From the NCBI RefSeq assembly GCF_016772315.1, contig NZ_CP053482.1, positions 3,901,501 to 3,965,500 of the forward strand: a stretch of DNA of 64,000 nt, in the 5' to 3' direction. The position numbers were made by a program, and so were the translations under genes. Origin of the DNA: Thiothrix subterranea. GTDB lineage: Bacteria; Pseudomonadota; Gammaproteobacteria; Thiotrichales; Thiotrichaceae. Positions within the stretch are counted from its first letter, which is position 1. Each line of letters opens with the position of its first letter. The notes under the pieces were generated by a model, which was not told where the DNA came from, made no database searches, and worked only from the letters and a program-made list of their open reading frames with translations. Shown here one piece after another: positions 10,551 through 21,378 of the stretch.

Positions 10551-12071
10551 CTAGCGTCCTTTGAACAACGAACCGAGTAAGCCGCGCACGATTTGTGTGC
10601 CAATGCGTCGCCCAGCGCTGGAGGTTGCCGCTTTCACGGCGTTTTTCATGAATGTTTCGCCGATGCTGCCCAATAAGCTGTCGGATTCGGGTTCACGGTC
10701 GGCAACGCGCCGTGCACCACTGTTAGCACTGCGTTCGGCTTTTTGTGCAGCGGCTGCGGCTTCCTGTTCAGCCGCGTCCGTCGCAGCCGTTACGGCACGT
10801 TTTTGCAAGAGTTCGTAAGCCGATTCACGATCCACCAGATTGTCGTAACGCCCCGCAAACGGGCTGGTGCGCAAAATCTCGCTGCGTTCTTCTTCCGTGA
10901 GCGGGCCAATCCGTGATTGCGGCGGGCGGATAAGGGTGTGTTGCACGACGGTGGGAATGCCCTTGTCATCCAAGACCGAGACCAATGCTTCGCCAACGCC
11001 CATTTGCATAATGGTTTCGGCGGTGTCGAGATTCGGGTTTTGGCGGAAGGTTTCAGCAGCCGTGCGTACCGCTTTTTGGTCACGCGGCGTGAATGCCCGC
11101 AGCGCGTGTTGCACGCGATTGCCGAGTTGTCCCAGCACCGATTCGGGTACGTCCAGTGGCGTTTGGGTAATGAAGTAAATCCCCACACCTTTGGAGCGGA
11201 TCAGCTTGACGACTTGCTCAACCTTTTGCACCAGTGACTTGGATGCGCCATTGAACAGCAAATGCGCTTCGTCAAAGAAGAACACGAGGCGCGGTTTTTC
11301 CATATCGCCGACTTCGGGCAGATTTTCAAACAGCTCAGACAGCAACCACAGCAGGAAAGTCGCGTACAAGCGTGGCGTATTGATCAGGCGATCCGCCGCG
11401 AGGATATTGATATTGCCGTAACCGTTTGCGCCAGTACGCATGAAATCCCACAAATCCAAGGCTGGTTCGCCGAAGAATTGGTCTGCACCTTGCTGTTCCA
11501 ACACCAGCAATTGGCGTTGAATCGCGCCGATGGAAGCGGAGCTGACATTGCCGTAAGTATTGCTGAGGGTTTTGCTGTTTTCGCCGAGGTATTGCAGCAT
11601 GGCGCGTAAATCTTTCAGATCCAGCAGCAACATGCCTTGTTCGTCCGCCACTTTGAAAGCGATGTTTAACACGCCCTCTTGGGTGTCATTCAATTCGAGG
11701 AGCTGTGCCAGCAGCAAAGGCCCCATGTCGGAAATGGTGGCGCGTACCGGATGCCCGCGTTCACCCGATAAATCCCAAATGACAGTGGGGCAGCCTTCAA
11801 AGCGGAAATCGTCAATGCCGATTTTAGCGACGCGCTCGTCCACTTTGGGGTGCGGGTTGCCGGGTTTGCTAATGCCGGTGAGGTCGCCTTTGATGTCCGC
11901 TAGGAACACCGGCACACCAATGCGGGATAATCCTTCCGCCAAGACTTGCAGGGAAATGGTTTTCCCCGTGCCGGTAGCGCCCGCAATCAGACCGTGACGA
12001 TTGGCAAAGCGTGGGTTCAGGAAAACTTTCTCTTCGCCCTTGCCGATGAGGATTCCGCTCGGTTGTGACAT
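10551..12071 (-). CDS. HerA/DUF853-type ATPase (YjgR-like)
   Basis: This 506-residue P-loop ATPase of the HerA-FtsK superfamily is close in length to E. coli YjgR. Walker A is GATGTGKT (residues 31-38), Walker B is LVFFFDEAHLLF near the middle, and an arginine-rich RVQHALRAFTPRDQKAVR segment follows. The C-terminus is Ala-rich and ends in a Gly/Arg-rich tail. HerA-type proteins pump or move DNA, but the cellular role of the YjgR group is not established. It has its own 65-base upstream gap. Confidence 0.85.
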   Translation of the reverse strand: MSQPSGILIGKGEEKVFLNPRFANRHGLIAGATGTGKTISLQVLAEGLSRIGVPVFLADIKGDLTGISKPGNPHPKVDERVAKIGIDDFRFEGCPTVIWDLSGERGHPVRATISDMGPLLLAQLLELNDTQEGVLNIAFKVADEQGMLLLDLKDLRAMLQYLGENSKTLSNTYGNVSSASIGAIQRQLLVLEQQGADQFFGEPALDLWDFMRTGANGYGNINILAADRLINTPRLYATFLLWLLSELFENLPEVGDMEKPRLVFFFDEAHLLFNGASKSLVQKVEQVVKLIRSKGVGIYFITQTPLDVPESVLGQLGNRVQHALRAFTPRDQKAVRTAAETFRQNPNLDTAETIMQMGVGEALVSVLDDKGIPTVVQHTLIRPPQSRIGPLTEEERSEILRTSPFAGRYDNLVDRESAYELLQKRAVTAATDAAEQEAAAAAQKAERSANSGARRVADREPESDSLLGSIGETFMKNAVKAATSSAGRRIGTQIVRGLLGSLFKGR

Positions 12072-12136
12072 GATGACTCCTTCATTTCTACTATTTTTAG
12101 ATTGCGCTGAGTTTAACAGGAAAGCGCCGCAAGTCT

Positions 12137-13057
12137 CTATTGAAGCTGTAGTTTTCGCAAGGTCTCAAGGGTAATTGCGCCGCTGGCAAGGCTGTGCGCT
12201 TCTTGGTATTGCGTCAGTGCGGTGCGTGTTTTCGGGCCTAATATACCGTCGGGTGTGCCTTGGTAATAGCCTTGTTGTTGCAGGCGCTGTTGCAATTGTT
12301 CGATGGTCGCGGGGCTGACGGAGGCTTCACACAAAGCTGGCATGGCTATCACCAATTCTGAGCGCACCGTTTGTTCCACGGGTATGGCTTGGGTTTTGGC
12401 AAGTTGTTGCGTGGTGACGACTTTAGCGGGCTGTTCGACTTTGGCTAGTTTAACGCTGGTGTAAACCGCCGGGATTTCGCGGCGGACGGCTTTGGCAGGT
12501 TCGAGCAACACTTTGCGGGTAATCGTTTCAGTACGCGCCGGGATGACGCGCTTGACGGTACGCGCCGGGCTGTCGATGACTTCACGGGTGACGGTGGTGT
12601 ATTCTGCCGGTACAGTTAATAAGCAGTTTTCTGCTGAGTTATTGTCGGCTGTCTGTATTGCTGGGCAGTTGGGATTCCAACGCTGGGTCGCTGCCTTGAC
12701 TTTAATGCGCTTGGTGTCGGTGCGGTAAGTGGCGGGCAGTGTTTCGAGTTCTATCCGTTCGCGTTCGACTTCGACGGTTTCGGTCACTTCGCCGAATTTG
12801 GCGGGAATGATGTCGTACTCAACGTATGCATCCGCTATTTTTACCTTGCGCTCGCCGTAACCCATCTGAACCGGGGTAGTGCTGTAGCGCGTGCTGGATT
12901 CGTAAACAGTGACCGCTTCTGTACTGGGGCGGAACAATGCAGGCGCTAATACTTGCGACGCACAAATTGCGTCTTGAGCGGCGGGTTCAGCGCTAATAGG
13001 CGCACTAATGAACACGGTAGCGGTTAATAGCGATACGGAAAAATGGATGATTTTCAT
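12137..13057 (-). CDS. secreted peptidoglycan-binding-domain protein with Pro-Ala-x-Tyr repeats
   Basis: This is a 306-residue protein with a signal peptide (cut near ISA-EP). The middle holds about five imperfect repeats of roughly 24 residues built on P-A-x-(Y/T)-x-(T/S) with alternating Val, Lys and Glu, which read as short beta strands. A PG_binding_1 domain fills about residues 245-305 (QQRLQQQGYYQG-PDG-LGPKT). It probably sits in the periplasm on the cell wall. Neighbours give no further clue. Confidence 0.7.
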   Translation of the reverse strand: MKIIHFSVSLLTATVFISAPISAEPAAQDAICASQVLAPALFRPSTEAVTVYESSTRYSTTPVQMGYGERKVKIADAYVEYDIIPAKFGEVTETVEVERERIELETLPATYRTDTKRIKVKAATQRWNPNCPAIQTADNNSAENCLLTVPAEYTTVTREVIDSPARTVKRVIPARTETITRKVLLEPAKAVRREIPAVYTSVKLAKVEQPAKVVTTQQLAKTQAIPVEQTVRSELVIAMPALCEASVSPATIEQLQQRLQQQGYYQGTPDGILGPKTRTALTQYQEAHSLASGAITLETLRKLQLQ

Positions 13058-13173
13058 GGTTTATTTCAAGGTAATCAGCAACGGGAATGAATTCAGGGGT
13101 GGATTCTAAACAAAAACCGCGCAAAAAGCCTGATATGCTAGTATTTTCTTTTTTGTGTCACTTAATAACGCCT

Positions 13174-14202
13174 ATGCAAGTCCGTGCTGAACAGATTGAA
13201 GACCACCTTCGCCATACCCTCGCCTCGGTTTACCTGATCAGTGGGGATGAGCCATTGCAGGTGATGGAAACCGCTGATGCGATTCGCAAAGCGGCAGCGG
13301 CAAAGGGTTTCAGCGAACGTGATGTGATGACTGTCGATACGCAATTCGACTGGGGGACGTTGTATGACGCGGCGGGGGCGTTGTCGCTGTTTTCTGATAA
13401 AAAATTGCTCGATATGCGTTTGCCAACCTGTAAAGCCGGGCAGTCGGGTACGAAAGCCTTGCAGCATTACCTTGAGCATTTGCCCACGGATAAAATTTTA
13501 CTGCTCCAGACCGGGCGTTTGGATAAAGCGTGTAAAAGTGCCGCATGGGTGAAAAAAGTCGAGCAACTGGGGGTTTTGGTACAAGTCTGGGATTTATCCC
13601 CCGCTCAAACCTTGGCGTGGATAGCGCGGCGCATGAAACAAGCGGGTTTGCAGCCGGATAATGAGGCGGTGCGCTACCTCACCGAGCGGGTCGAGGGGAA
13701 CTTGCTGGCAGCCGTGCAAGAAATTGGCAAATTGTTCTTGCTGTACGGCAGTCGTCCGATGACGGCAGCGAATATTATGGCAGTGGTGGAAGATAATTCG
13801 CGTTTCACCGTCTTTGATCTGGCGGAAGCGATCTTGGTGCAAGATGCCCGCCGGATTCGCCACATTATGCTGGTCTTGCAAGAGGAAGAAACCGCCACCC
13901 CGCTATTGGTGTGGGCGTTGGCAGATTTGCTGCGCCAGCTTTATGCGGGGTGTGAAAATGTGCGCAACAATGTGTCCAATCAAGCCTTGCTGATGCGAAT
14001 GCCTAAAACACGTCAAGGGCTATTTCAAACCGCATTGCGGCGGTTGTTGAATGCGGATTGGCAGCGGTTGTTTGCGATGGCAGCACGGTTGGATCAGCAC
14101 AGCAAGGGTGTGGGGCAAGACGTTTCGCGCCACCCCCAACGCTTGTGGGATGAGCTATTGGATTTGGCGCTGTTGCTGGGTGGGCGCGAATTACCCGTTT
14201 GA
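13174..14202 (+). CDS. holA: DNA polymerase III delta subunit
   Basis: HolA opens the beta sliding clamp as part of the clamp loader. I place the start at the ATG at 13174 (MQVRAEQIEDHL), giving 342 residues against 343 in E. coli. The frame is open back to 13087, but that leader looks like intergenic sequence. The N-terminal VYLISGDEPL and the RVEGNLLAAVQEI-KL block are typical delta features. In most relatives lptE lies directly upstream of holA; here the neighbour upstream is an unrelated divergent gene, so lptE must be elsewhere or unrecognised. Confidence 0.92.
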   Translation: MQVRAEQIEDHLRHTLASVYLISGDEPLQVMETADAIRKAAAAKGFSERDVMTVDTQFDWGTLYDAAGALSLFSDKKLLDMRLPTCKAGQSGTKALQHYLEHLPTDKILLLQTGRLDKACKSAAWVKKVEQLGVLVQVWDLSPAQTLAWIARRMKQAGLQPDNEAVRYLTERVEGNLLAAVQEIGKLFLLYGSRPMTAANIMAVVEDNSRFTVFDLAEAILVQDARRIRHIMLVLQEEETATPLLVWALADLLRQLYAGCENVRNNVSNQALLMRMPKTRQGLFQTALRRLLNADWQRLFAMAARLDQHSKGVGQDVSRHPQRLWDELLDLALLLGGRELPV

Positions 14203-14209
14203 GTGGCGC

Positions 14210-14620
14210 TTATTCCACGATAATGCCGTGACTGGCGTACCAACTGCGGTCAATTTCCCATTGCACGCTTTTAATGCCCGGTTGCGCTTTGGCAATATCT
14301 GCCGCTTGTTCTTGCACTTGCGCGAGTTCTTTTTGCGCGGCAATCATGGACGGGCTGTCAGGGTTGCTGGTATCCAGATTCGGTTTGGCAATCTGTAAAA
14401 ATTGCAGCACGGATACTTGAGGTGAACGCGGACTGGTCAGCGTGGCAACGTCGCCTTCGATTTTGATGGTGCGAAACGTGTAGGGGTAAGCTTGCAACCT
14501 GGCATCGGCTTGCAACGCCGCATTCAGATTGTTGAGCGCTGGATTTTGCTTGAAAAACCACAGCAACGCCAAGCCGCCGCACAGCGCGATGACAATCAAC
14601 AGTTGTTGCTTATTGGACAT
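14210..14620 (-). CDS. small membrane-anchored protein of unknown function
   Basis: This is a 136-residue protein. One N-terminal membrane helix (about residues 6-23) is followed by a mixed alpha/beta domain of about 110 residues that would face the periplasm. A short helical segment rich in Ala, Gln and Glu (about 90-112) may form a coiled coil. I do not recognise the family. It converges on holA with 7 bases between the stops. Confidence 0.5.
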   Translation of the reverse strand: MSNKQQLLIVIALCGGLALLWFFKQNPALNNLNAALQADARLQAYPYTFRTIKIEGDVATLTSPRSPQVSVLQFLQIAKPNLDTSNPDSPSMIAAQKELAQVQEQAADIAKAQPGIKSVQWEIDRSWYASHGIIVE

Positions 14621-14682
14621 GGTATAAACCTCTTGACAAAAAACTTGATTTTTTGCTAGTCACGTATTAGTATTTGGTTATA

Positions 14683-14697
14683 TTCTAATTATTAGAA
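14683..14697. promoter_or_regulatory. 15-bp perfect inverted repeat, operator-like
   Basis: TTCTAA and its reverse complement TTAGAA are separated by TTA. The half-site ATTCTAA also occurs in the imperfect palindrome upstream of the ArsR-type gene at 42020-42026, so it may be a target of that regulator. Confidence 0.4.
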
Positions 14698-14815
14698 AAT
14701 GAGAATATTATTATGAACCAAGACGAATTCAATAGCGACTAATCGGTCATCTTGCCAGAACGATATAAGCAGCACTTTACATTCATCAGGTGATGGTTAT
14801 ATCCTCCTAGCGGTT

Positions 14816-14841
14816 GGGCATCCTTCGGGATGCCCTTTTTT
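14816..14841 (+). terminator. intrinsic terminator
   Basis: GGGCATCC and GGATGCCC close on a TTCG tetraloop and are followed by six T on the plus strand. The T-run overlaps the minus-strand pdxA stop codon. Confidence 0.85.
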
Positions 14842-15835
14842 ATGCGCGATTTCTGCCTAATTGCACTGCCAAATCAATGGCTTCACGCAAACTGCCAGTT
14901 TCTGCTTTGCCTGTTCCCGCCAAATCCAACGCCGTACCATGATCCACCGAAGTACGAATAATTGGCAAGCCCAAGGTAATGTTAATCGCTTTGCCAAATC
15001 CGGCGTACTTGAGCACGGGTAAACCTTGATCGTGATACATGGCTAATACCGCATCCGCGCCTTGCAAATGCCGAGGGGTGAACAAGGTATCCGCCGGTAA
15101 TGGCCCGGTCAGGCGCATTCCTTGTTGGCATAAGCGTTGAATAACCGGCGTGATCACTTCAATCTCTTCCATCCCCAAATGCCCGCCTTCACCCGCGTGT
15201 GGGTTTAAGCCGCACACCAAAATATGCGGATCAGCAATGCCAAACTGGGTTTGCAAGTCGTGATGCAAGATGGTCAGCACTTCTGCCAGCAAGGGCTGGG
15301 TAATCAAACCACTGACTTTATTCAAGGGAACGTGCGTCGTCGCGAGCGCTACCCGCAACGTTCCCGCCGTCAGCATCATCACTGGCAAGGATGCCCCGGT
15401 CAGTTCCGCCAGAAATTCGGTGTGTCCGGTAAATGGAATGCCTGCATCGTTAATCACGCCCTTGTGTAACGGTGCTGTCACCATGGCCGCAAACTCACCG
15501 CTCAGGCAACCGGATGCCGCACGGCGCAAGGTTTGCAACACGTAGTCAGCATTCGCGGGATTCAGCACACCCGCTGTGACCGGCGCAGCACATGCTAGGG
15601 GTAAGATGAAACATTCCCCCGCTTCACATGGGCGCTGTTCCTCAGCCGCCGTGTAAGGGCGCAAGTGCACGTTAATGCCCAATTGTGCCGCACGGTCGCG
15701 CAATACTGTCGGATCAGCAATGACCACCAAATCCGCTGCCCATTGCTGTTGTTGCAATAGTGTCAGAATAATGTCAGGGCCAATACCGGCAGGTTCGCCC
15801 GCCGTAATAGCAATGCGTCGTTTGTTGTTTGCCAT
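14840..15835 (-). CDS. pdxA: 4-hydroxythreonine-4-phosphate dehydrogenase
   Basis: PdxA oxidises 4-phosphohydroxythreonine in pyridoxal 5'-phosphate synthesis. The 331 residues match the family (E. coli 329). The N-terminal [13 protein letters not shown], the metal histidines in [24 protein letters not shown] and [12 protein letters not shown], and the C-terminal [12 protein letters not shown] are all present. It lies 9 bases after surA in the lptD-surA-pdxA operon. Confidence 0.96.
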   Translation of the reverse strand: MANNKRRIAITAGEPAGIGPDIILTLLQQQQWAADLVVIADPTVLRDRAAQLGINVHLRPYTAAEEQRPCEAGECFILPLACAAPVTAGVLNPANADYVLQTLRRAASGCLSGEFAAMVTAPLHKGVINDAGIPFTGHTEFLAELTGASLPVMMLTAGTLRVALATTHVPLNKVSGLITQPLLAEVLTILHHDLQTQFGIADPHILVCGLNPHAGEGGHLGMEEIEVITPVIQRLCQQGMRLTGPLPADTLFTPRHLQGADAVLAMYHDQGLPVLKYAGFGKAINITLGLPIIRTSVDHGTALDLAGTGKAETGSLREAIDLAVQLGRNRA

Positions 15836-15844
15836 TGTGTTTGC

Positions 15845-16450
15845 CTATTGCAGCGTCAAACCGTTAGGCTCGACCGGAATGCGGTATTCCACGTAAGCAT
15901 CATTGCGCAATTCTTGTAACCATGCCTGAAACTGTTCCTCGGCTTGCGCATCAGCGGTTTCGGGGGAGGCGGCTTGCACACGCTGTTGTATTTCCCGTTT
16001 GCGTAATGCATCCGCCATCAATTTGCGGCGGGTTTGTTCGCGGAAGTCGGCATAATCAATGCCTTCCTGCTGTAAAGCTTGCTGAAACGCGGGCAGGCTC
16101 AGTTGATTACGTTGCGCAATCGTTGCCAGCGTTTTATTCAGGGTGACATCATCAATCTGAATACCGGCAGCATCGGCTTGTTGGATTTGCAGCTTTTCCA
16201 GAATCAAATTGTCGACGGCTTGTTTGAGCAGAGCGGGGGCGGCAAGGCTTGCGGCGGCAGGGTTGGCAGAGCGCAGTATTTGTGCGCGTTGCTGCGCCTC
16301 GCTCAGCATAATCACATCCGTGTTGACCACGGCGGCAATTTGATCCAACGGGGTTGCTGTATTATCAGCCTGTACCGACGGAATGCTGATTAGCGCAGCT
16401 AAGATAGCTGCACCGAGTAACGGGTGAAAGTTTACTTTATTCATATCCAT
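15845..16450 (-). CDS. surA: SurA-like periplasmic chaperone lacking both PPIase domains
   Basis: Position in the lptD-surA-pdxA operon and the N-terminal sequence (LDQIAAVVNTDVIMLSE after a signal peptide) identify SurA, which escorts outer-membrane proteins such as LptD through the periplasm. The SurA_N helical domain covers about residues 35-150, and a short helical C-terminal segment follows. SurA is normally about 430 residues with two parvulin domains between these parts; here the protein is only about 200 residues and both parvulin domains are absent. The frame is intact with no sign of a recent deletion scar. I use the ATG at 16450; 16444 is equally possible. Either start overlaps the end of lptD. 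Confidence 0.8.
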   Translation of the reverse strand: MDMNKVNFHPLLGAAILAALISIPSVQADNTATPLDQIAAVVNTDVIMLSEAQQRAQILRSANPAAASLAAPALLKQAVDNLILEKLQIQQADAAGIQIDDVTLNKTLATIAQRNQLSLPAFQQALQQEGIDYADFREQTRRKLMADALRKREIQQRVQAASPETADAQAEEQFQAWLQELRNDAYVEYRIPVEPNGLTLQ

Positions 16451-18620
16451 ACACACGGTCTTGTAGCAGGTCACGGGTTCCGCTACCAAAGTTACCCAGC
16501 CCTTTTAGCTCCAGCTCGACAAATACGGCGTTATCACGGGTGGTATTGTCGGGAAGTAAATAATCGCGGCTGGCGACACGGGTTTTCCAGCAGCAACTTT
16601 CGTATTCTGCACCGATAACGGTTTCTAGGTCACGGTCATTTTGTAAGTCACGTTCCCAAGCACCGATGGCTTTCCATTGTGGGTTGACCGGGACGGCAAA
16701 TGAGAGACTCGCTGACTCAAAATTGTCTTTGCGTTGTGCATAACCGACGTTGAGAATGCGTTTTTTATCATCTTTATAATTTACCCGTATTTCCCCCGCG
16801 TTGATTGAATTTTCTTTGCTGTCCCAATACGCGGTGGTGTTAAGGCGAGTACGCGGGTTAATTTCCCCGGCGGCTTCTAAAATCAGTTCAGAACGGTCGC
16901 CTTGCAAAGGAGCTTCATCCGGCAGGGTGACTTTGCGTTCATCAAAATGGTACATCTGCCCAATACTGGCACGGAACAGTTCGCGCCCATCATCGGGTGA
17001 CTGAATGCGGGTGGAAATTGACGCCGTGAGCCGATTGGCATCACCAATACGGTCTTTGCCGGTGAAGCGATTTTCCGCAAACAGTTGGTTGTAATTTAAA
17101 CTGCGGGCAGAAGAGTCAAACACCGGTATGTCACTTTGCTCACGGAAGGGGGTGTAAGTGTAAAACAGCCGAGGCTCTAAAGTTTGCACGTAACGCCCTT
17201 CACGGATATTGCGTTCCAAGAATAAGCCCGAATCCAAACTGGCACTAGGCACAGAGCGGCTGATGCTGGTGTTATCGGGATCATCAAGCTGGTATTCGGT
17301 GTGACGCAGGGTCAGTGAGGGTTTGACGTAGGCGGCTTCGGTTGAAAATTGTTTGCTGGCACGTGTCATGAAGTCTAGGCGCGAACCGTTGGTTTCGGTA
17401 TTGCTGCCGGTAAAGTTGGTGTATTCGGCTTCCGCATCCACATCGAAGCCATTGCCTTTTTTGAGCGGGTGATAACCCCATAATAATTGCGGAAGTTTGG
17501 CATGAGGTGCGATCCCGCCGTCCAGTACCTGAAAATTTTGCAATAAACCGGAAAACGACCAATCGCTGCCAGCCGTGCGGTATTCGAGCCGCCGTTCCAG
17601 ATTGACAACGCTGGTGGCTTCGAGTGAATTGCCTAAGTCGACAAAGTACTGATCATCTGACACGCCTTCTGCTTTCAGTTGCACACTCGCATTCGTGCCT
17701 AAGCGGGTGCTGTTGCGCAGATCAAAGTAGTAGCGGCTGCCGTTGTCGCTGGCTTGGTCATCAGGCAATAACACGTAATTGGCAGAACCTTGATTTTTTT
17801 CGGTCAAATAGCGAAATTCTGTGCCTAATTGCAAGCCGCGTTTGCTAATCAGGGAGGGTGTCAGGGTTAAGTCGTAGTTAGGGGCAAGATTCCAATAGTA
17901 AGGCGCACTCAGTTGTAACCCAGAGCGCTCATTGCTGCTCATGGTCGGCCACAAGAAACCGGATTTGCGAGTATCCGTGAGTGGAAACGTAAAATACGGT
18001 AAGTACAGTACCGGAATATCGCGTATTTTCAGGGTGGCGTTGCTGGCTGTGCCGCGTTCTTTGGCATGATCCAAGGTAAGGGTAGTCGCGTTCAAGCTCC
18101 AATCGGGGTCATCAATTGGGCAGGTGGTGTAAGTGGAGGATTCCAGTCGCGTTAAGTCGGGGGACTCTTGCACGACGCGCTTGCTCAAGCCTTGTCCATC
18201 CGCTTGTGGCAAATGGTATTCCGCGTCTAACATTTCACCGGTGTTTTGAAGCAAGTTATAGCGTAATTCACGGCTACGCATTTGCATATTATCGCTGGTA
18301 AAACTGACATTGCCTGAGCCGGTTACAATTCCTGCGGGTTGCTCATAGCTGGCTTGGTCTGCTTCCAAACGATTGTTTTCTTGAGAGATATGAACACTGC
18401 CGCCCATGGTTGAAATGCCTTGACCACGAAATAAAGCCGTATCAGCTTCAATGTAGACGGCTTGGGGGGGCAGGTTATCGGGGCGTTGAACCCCGTTTGT
18501 CTCGTTAGTGACGGGTACGGGACACGCCATCCACCCCGTTTGCGCTAACGCCACGCTGGGGCTGCACGCCAATGCTAACAGGGTGCTAAACAAGAAATGC
18601 TGGTGTAATCTGGTTCTCAT
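16437..18620 (-). CDS. lptD: LPS-assembly protein LptD
   Basis: LptD is the outer-membrane barrel that, with LptE, inserts lipopolysaccharide into the outer leaflet. After a signal peptide (SPSVALA) it has an OstA/LptA-like beta-jellyroll (about residues 45-170) and a large beta-barrel. The four disulfide cysteines can be recognised: one just after the signal peptide (MACPVP), one in TTCPID near the jellyroll end, and the adjacent pair in ESCCWK near the C-terminus. The start at 18620 is chosen because GGA lies five bases upstream; 18629 is an alternative. The frame runs further upstream to 18692, but that leader precedes the signal peptide. No lptE is present in the window. Confidence 0.93.
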   Translation of the reverse strand: MRTRLHQHFLFSTLLALACSPSVALAQTGWMACPVPVTNETNGVQRPDNLPPQAVYIEADTALFRGQGISTMGGSVHISQENNRLEADQASYEQPAGIVTGSGNVSFTSDNMQMRSRELRYNLLQNTGEMLDAEYHLPQADGQGLSKRVVQESPDLTRLESSTYTTCPIDDPDWSLNATTLTLDHAKERGTASNATLKIRDIPVLYLPYFTFPLTDTRKSGFLWPTMSSNERSGLQLSAPYYWNLAPNYDLTLTPSLISKRGLQLGTEFRYLTEKNQGSANYVLLPDDQASDNGSRYYFDLRNSTRLGTNASVQLKAEGVSDDQYFVDLGNSLEATSVVNLERRLEYRTAGSDWSFSGLLQNFQVLDGGIAPHAKLPQLLWGYHPLKKGNGFDVDAEAEYTNFTGSNTETNGSRLDFMTRASKQFSTEAAYVKPSLTLRHTEYQLDDPDNTSISRSVPSASLDSGLFLERNIREGRYVQTLEPRLFYTYTPFREQSDIPVFDSSARSLNYNQLFAENRFTGKDRIGDANRLTASISTRIQSPDDGRELFRASIGQMYHFDERKVTLPDEAPLQGDRSELILEAAGEINPRTRLNTTAYWDSKENSINAGEIRVNYKDDKKRILNVGYAQRKDNFESASLSFAVPVNPQWKAIGAWERDLQNDRDLETVIGAEYESCCWKTRVASRDYLLPDNTTRDNAVFVELELKGLGNFGSGTRDLLQDRVYGYE

Positions 18621-18945
18621 GTTTTCCATGCAGCATTTAAAGCGCCCTAACATCGCACACTCTGCGCAGAGACTCAATGAGAAATATCTCACACAGTGAT
18701 GCTTTTTAATTGAAACCGTAACAAAAAAAAGTGTAACCTACCCATACTTGCGACAAATCAATTTATAAATGCGGTAGCATATTGCGCCGTGTATGGTATT
18801 ACGATTTCATTTTGACAGATAAAATTATTTATTTTTGAATAAATTTCAAATATCATCTTGAAATGTAGAATATTTATTCAGATAATGATGGTTCTAGGGT
18901 CAAAACCAAGAAATCACTTCAATGCGTTCTTGTGAGGGAAAAAAA
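18621..18945. other. AT-rich divergent intergenic region
   Basis: This 325-base gap separates divergent lptD and the AT-hook gene and must hold both promoters. It is strongly AT-rich around 18700-18880, with runs of A and T. I see no coding frame, repeat or convincing RNA structure in it. Confidence 0.6.
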
Positions 18946-19410
18946 GTGAGAACTGCGGATTATATGGACGGAATGCCCGGCATGACGACTTTACAAAGCA
19001 ACAGCCATGACAACGAGACAGGTCATACATCCATGCAGACAGATGATGCGATGAATAAACGTGGCAGAGGACGCCCCAAAGGTGCGACTTCCAGTACCCT
19101 TGCTGATGTGAGAACACAGGCAGCGGATGAGAAGCGCAAAATTCGGGAAGAACTGACACATAAAATCAATCAGTTACGCAATCAACTTGAAGAGCTTGAT
19201 GCTAACTACAAAGAAGAAGTGCGTGAGCTTCGTGACGCTTTACGCGCCAGTGAGCAACGGGAAGCCTTTTTCAGAGCAGCGCTAGAAGATCGCTTGCAAG
19301 TAGTGGCGGAGCATATTCATAAGAGCCTAACTGACTGGGCAAATGCTGAATTGGAAGAGGGGCAAATCACCCAACGCAAACGTGGGCGACCGCGTAAAAC
19401 GTTCAAATAA
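18946..19410 (+). CDS. coiled-coil protein flanked by two AT-hook-like motifs
   Basis: I start at the GTG at 18946 because GAGGG lies seven bases upstream; an ATG at 18922 in the same frame has no ribosome-binding site. The 154-residue product has an AT-hook-like core, RGRGRPKG, about a quarter of the way in. A highly charged coiled coil of about 80 residues follows (heptad-like Leu, Glu, Lys and Arg), and a second hook, KRGRPRK, sits at the extreme C-terminus. Such hooks bind the minor groove of AT-rich DNA, so a dimeric nucleoid or regulatory protein that bridges DNA is a reasonable inference. The gene lies next to a very AT-rich intergenic region. I know no named family with this layout. 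Confidence 0.65.
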   Translation: MRTADYMDGMPGMTTLQSNSHDNETGHTSMQTDDAMNKRGRGRPKGATSSTLADVRTQAADEKRKIREELTHKINQLRNQLEELDANYKEEVRELRDALRASEQREAFFRAALEDRLQVVAEHIHKSLTDWANAELEEGQITQRKRGRPRKTFK

Positions 19411-19449
19411 ATTCAGCATAAAACCCGCGATACAAGATGCAGCCGGGTA

Positions 19450-20952
<1,503 letters not shown>

Positions 20953-20956
<4 letters not shown>

Positions 20957-21375
20957 TTGTCGTACCACTTGTGGTAAGTGCGGCGTTTGCCGTTCGGTGG
21001 GCGATAACTGCCCGCTGAACGCTGGGTAATCACGCCTTCGATGCGATTCATGCCGCTGATCTCAATCGCTTCGTAGTCCTCATTCAGAGCCACGAGGATG
21101 TATTTGCCTTCGACAATGCGCAATTGGCGAAAAATGTATTCGTCTTTGTCGTCAATCGCGAACACATATGCGCCATCCCGCACGATACCGGTCGGGTCGA
21201 TCACGATCACACAACCTTTGGCGAATTCCGGTTCCATACTGTCGTCGATGACTTGCATGGCATAGGGTTCGTTTTCGGAACAATTGCCTTCGGAACTCAT
21301 GTTGTGTTTGAAATCTTGCCCGGTGGCGGTCAAGTTTTGCTTGAAGGTTTCAACGCTGATGCGGGTTTCGGACAT
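20953..21375 (-). CDS. LexA/S24-like domain protein without a DNA-binding head
   Basis: This 140-residue protein resembles the C-terminal LexA/UmuD/Nudix-repressor peptidase fold. Ser46 in DDSMEPEF fits the catalytic serine position. The lysine expected in the VKRL-type strand is an arginine (Arg83 in YIFRQLRI), so self-cleavage is doubtful. There is no helix-turn-helix domain in front; the first 35 residues are polar. It lies four bases after cysG and overlaps yffB. The role is unknown; a non-cleaving sensor or binding domain is a guess. Confidence 0.65.
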
Positions 21376-21378
21376 GGC

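Larger units (their letters stand above)
14645..14841 (+). ncRNA. possible small RNA with operator-like palindrome at its 5' end
   Basis: A plausible promoter, TTGATT (14645-14650), 17 bases, TAGTAT (14668-14673), would start transcription near 14680. The perfect inverted repeat TTCTAA-TTA-TTAGAA (14683-14697) lies right there. A nine-codon reading frame (14713-14742) follows, then a CCTCCT stretch (14803-14808) complementary to Shine-Dalgarno sequences, and a strong terminator whose T-run faces this strand. No other plus-strand gene nearby needs that terminator. A leader peptide or regulatory RNA is inferred. Confidence 0.35.

Noticed and set aside
13087-13173. N-terminal extension of holA
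   Set aside because: Would add 29 residues absent from the family; the 13174 start gives the normal length.
14633-14662. TTGACA-N17-TAGTCA promoter
   Set aside because: Good -35 but poor -10; the TTGATT-N17-TAGTAT pair a few bases later fits the palindrome and terminator better, although neither is proven.
19411-19449. Terminator for dapE
   Set aside because: Only a five-base stem (ACCCG/CGGGT) with a long loop; too weak to call.
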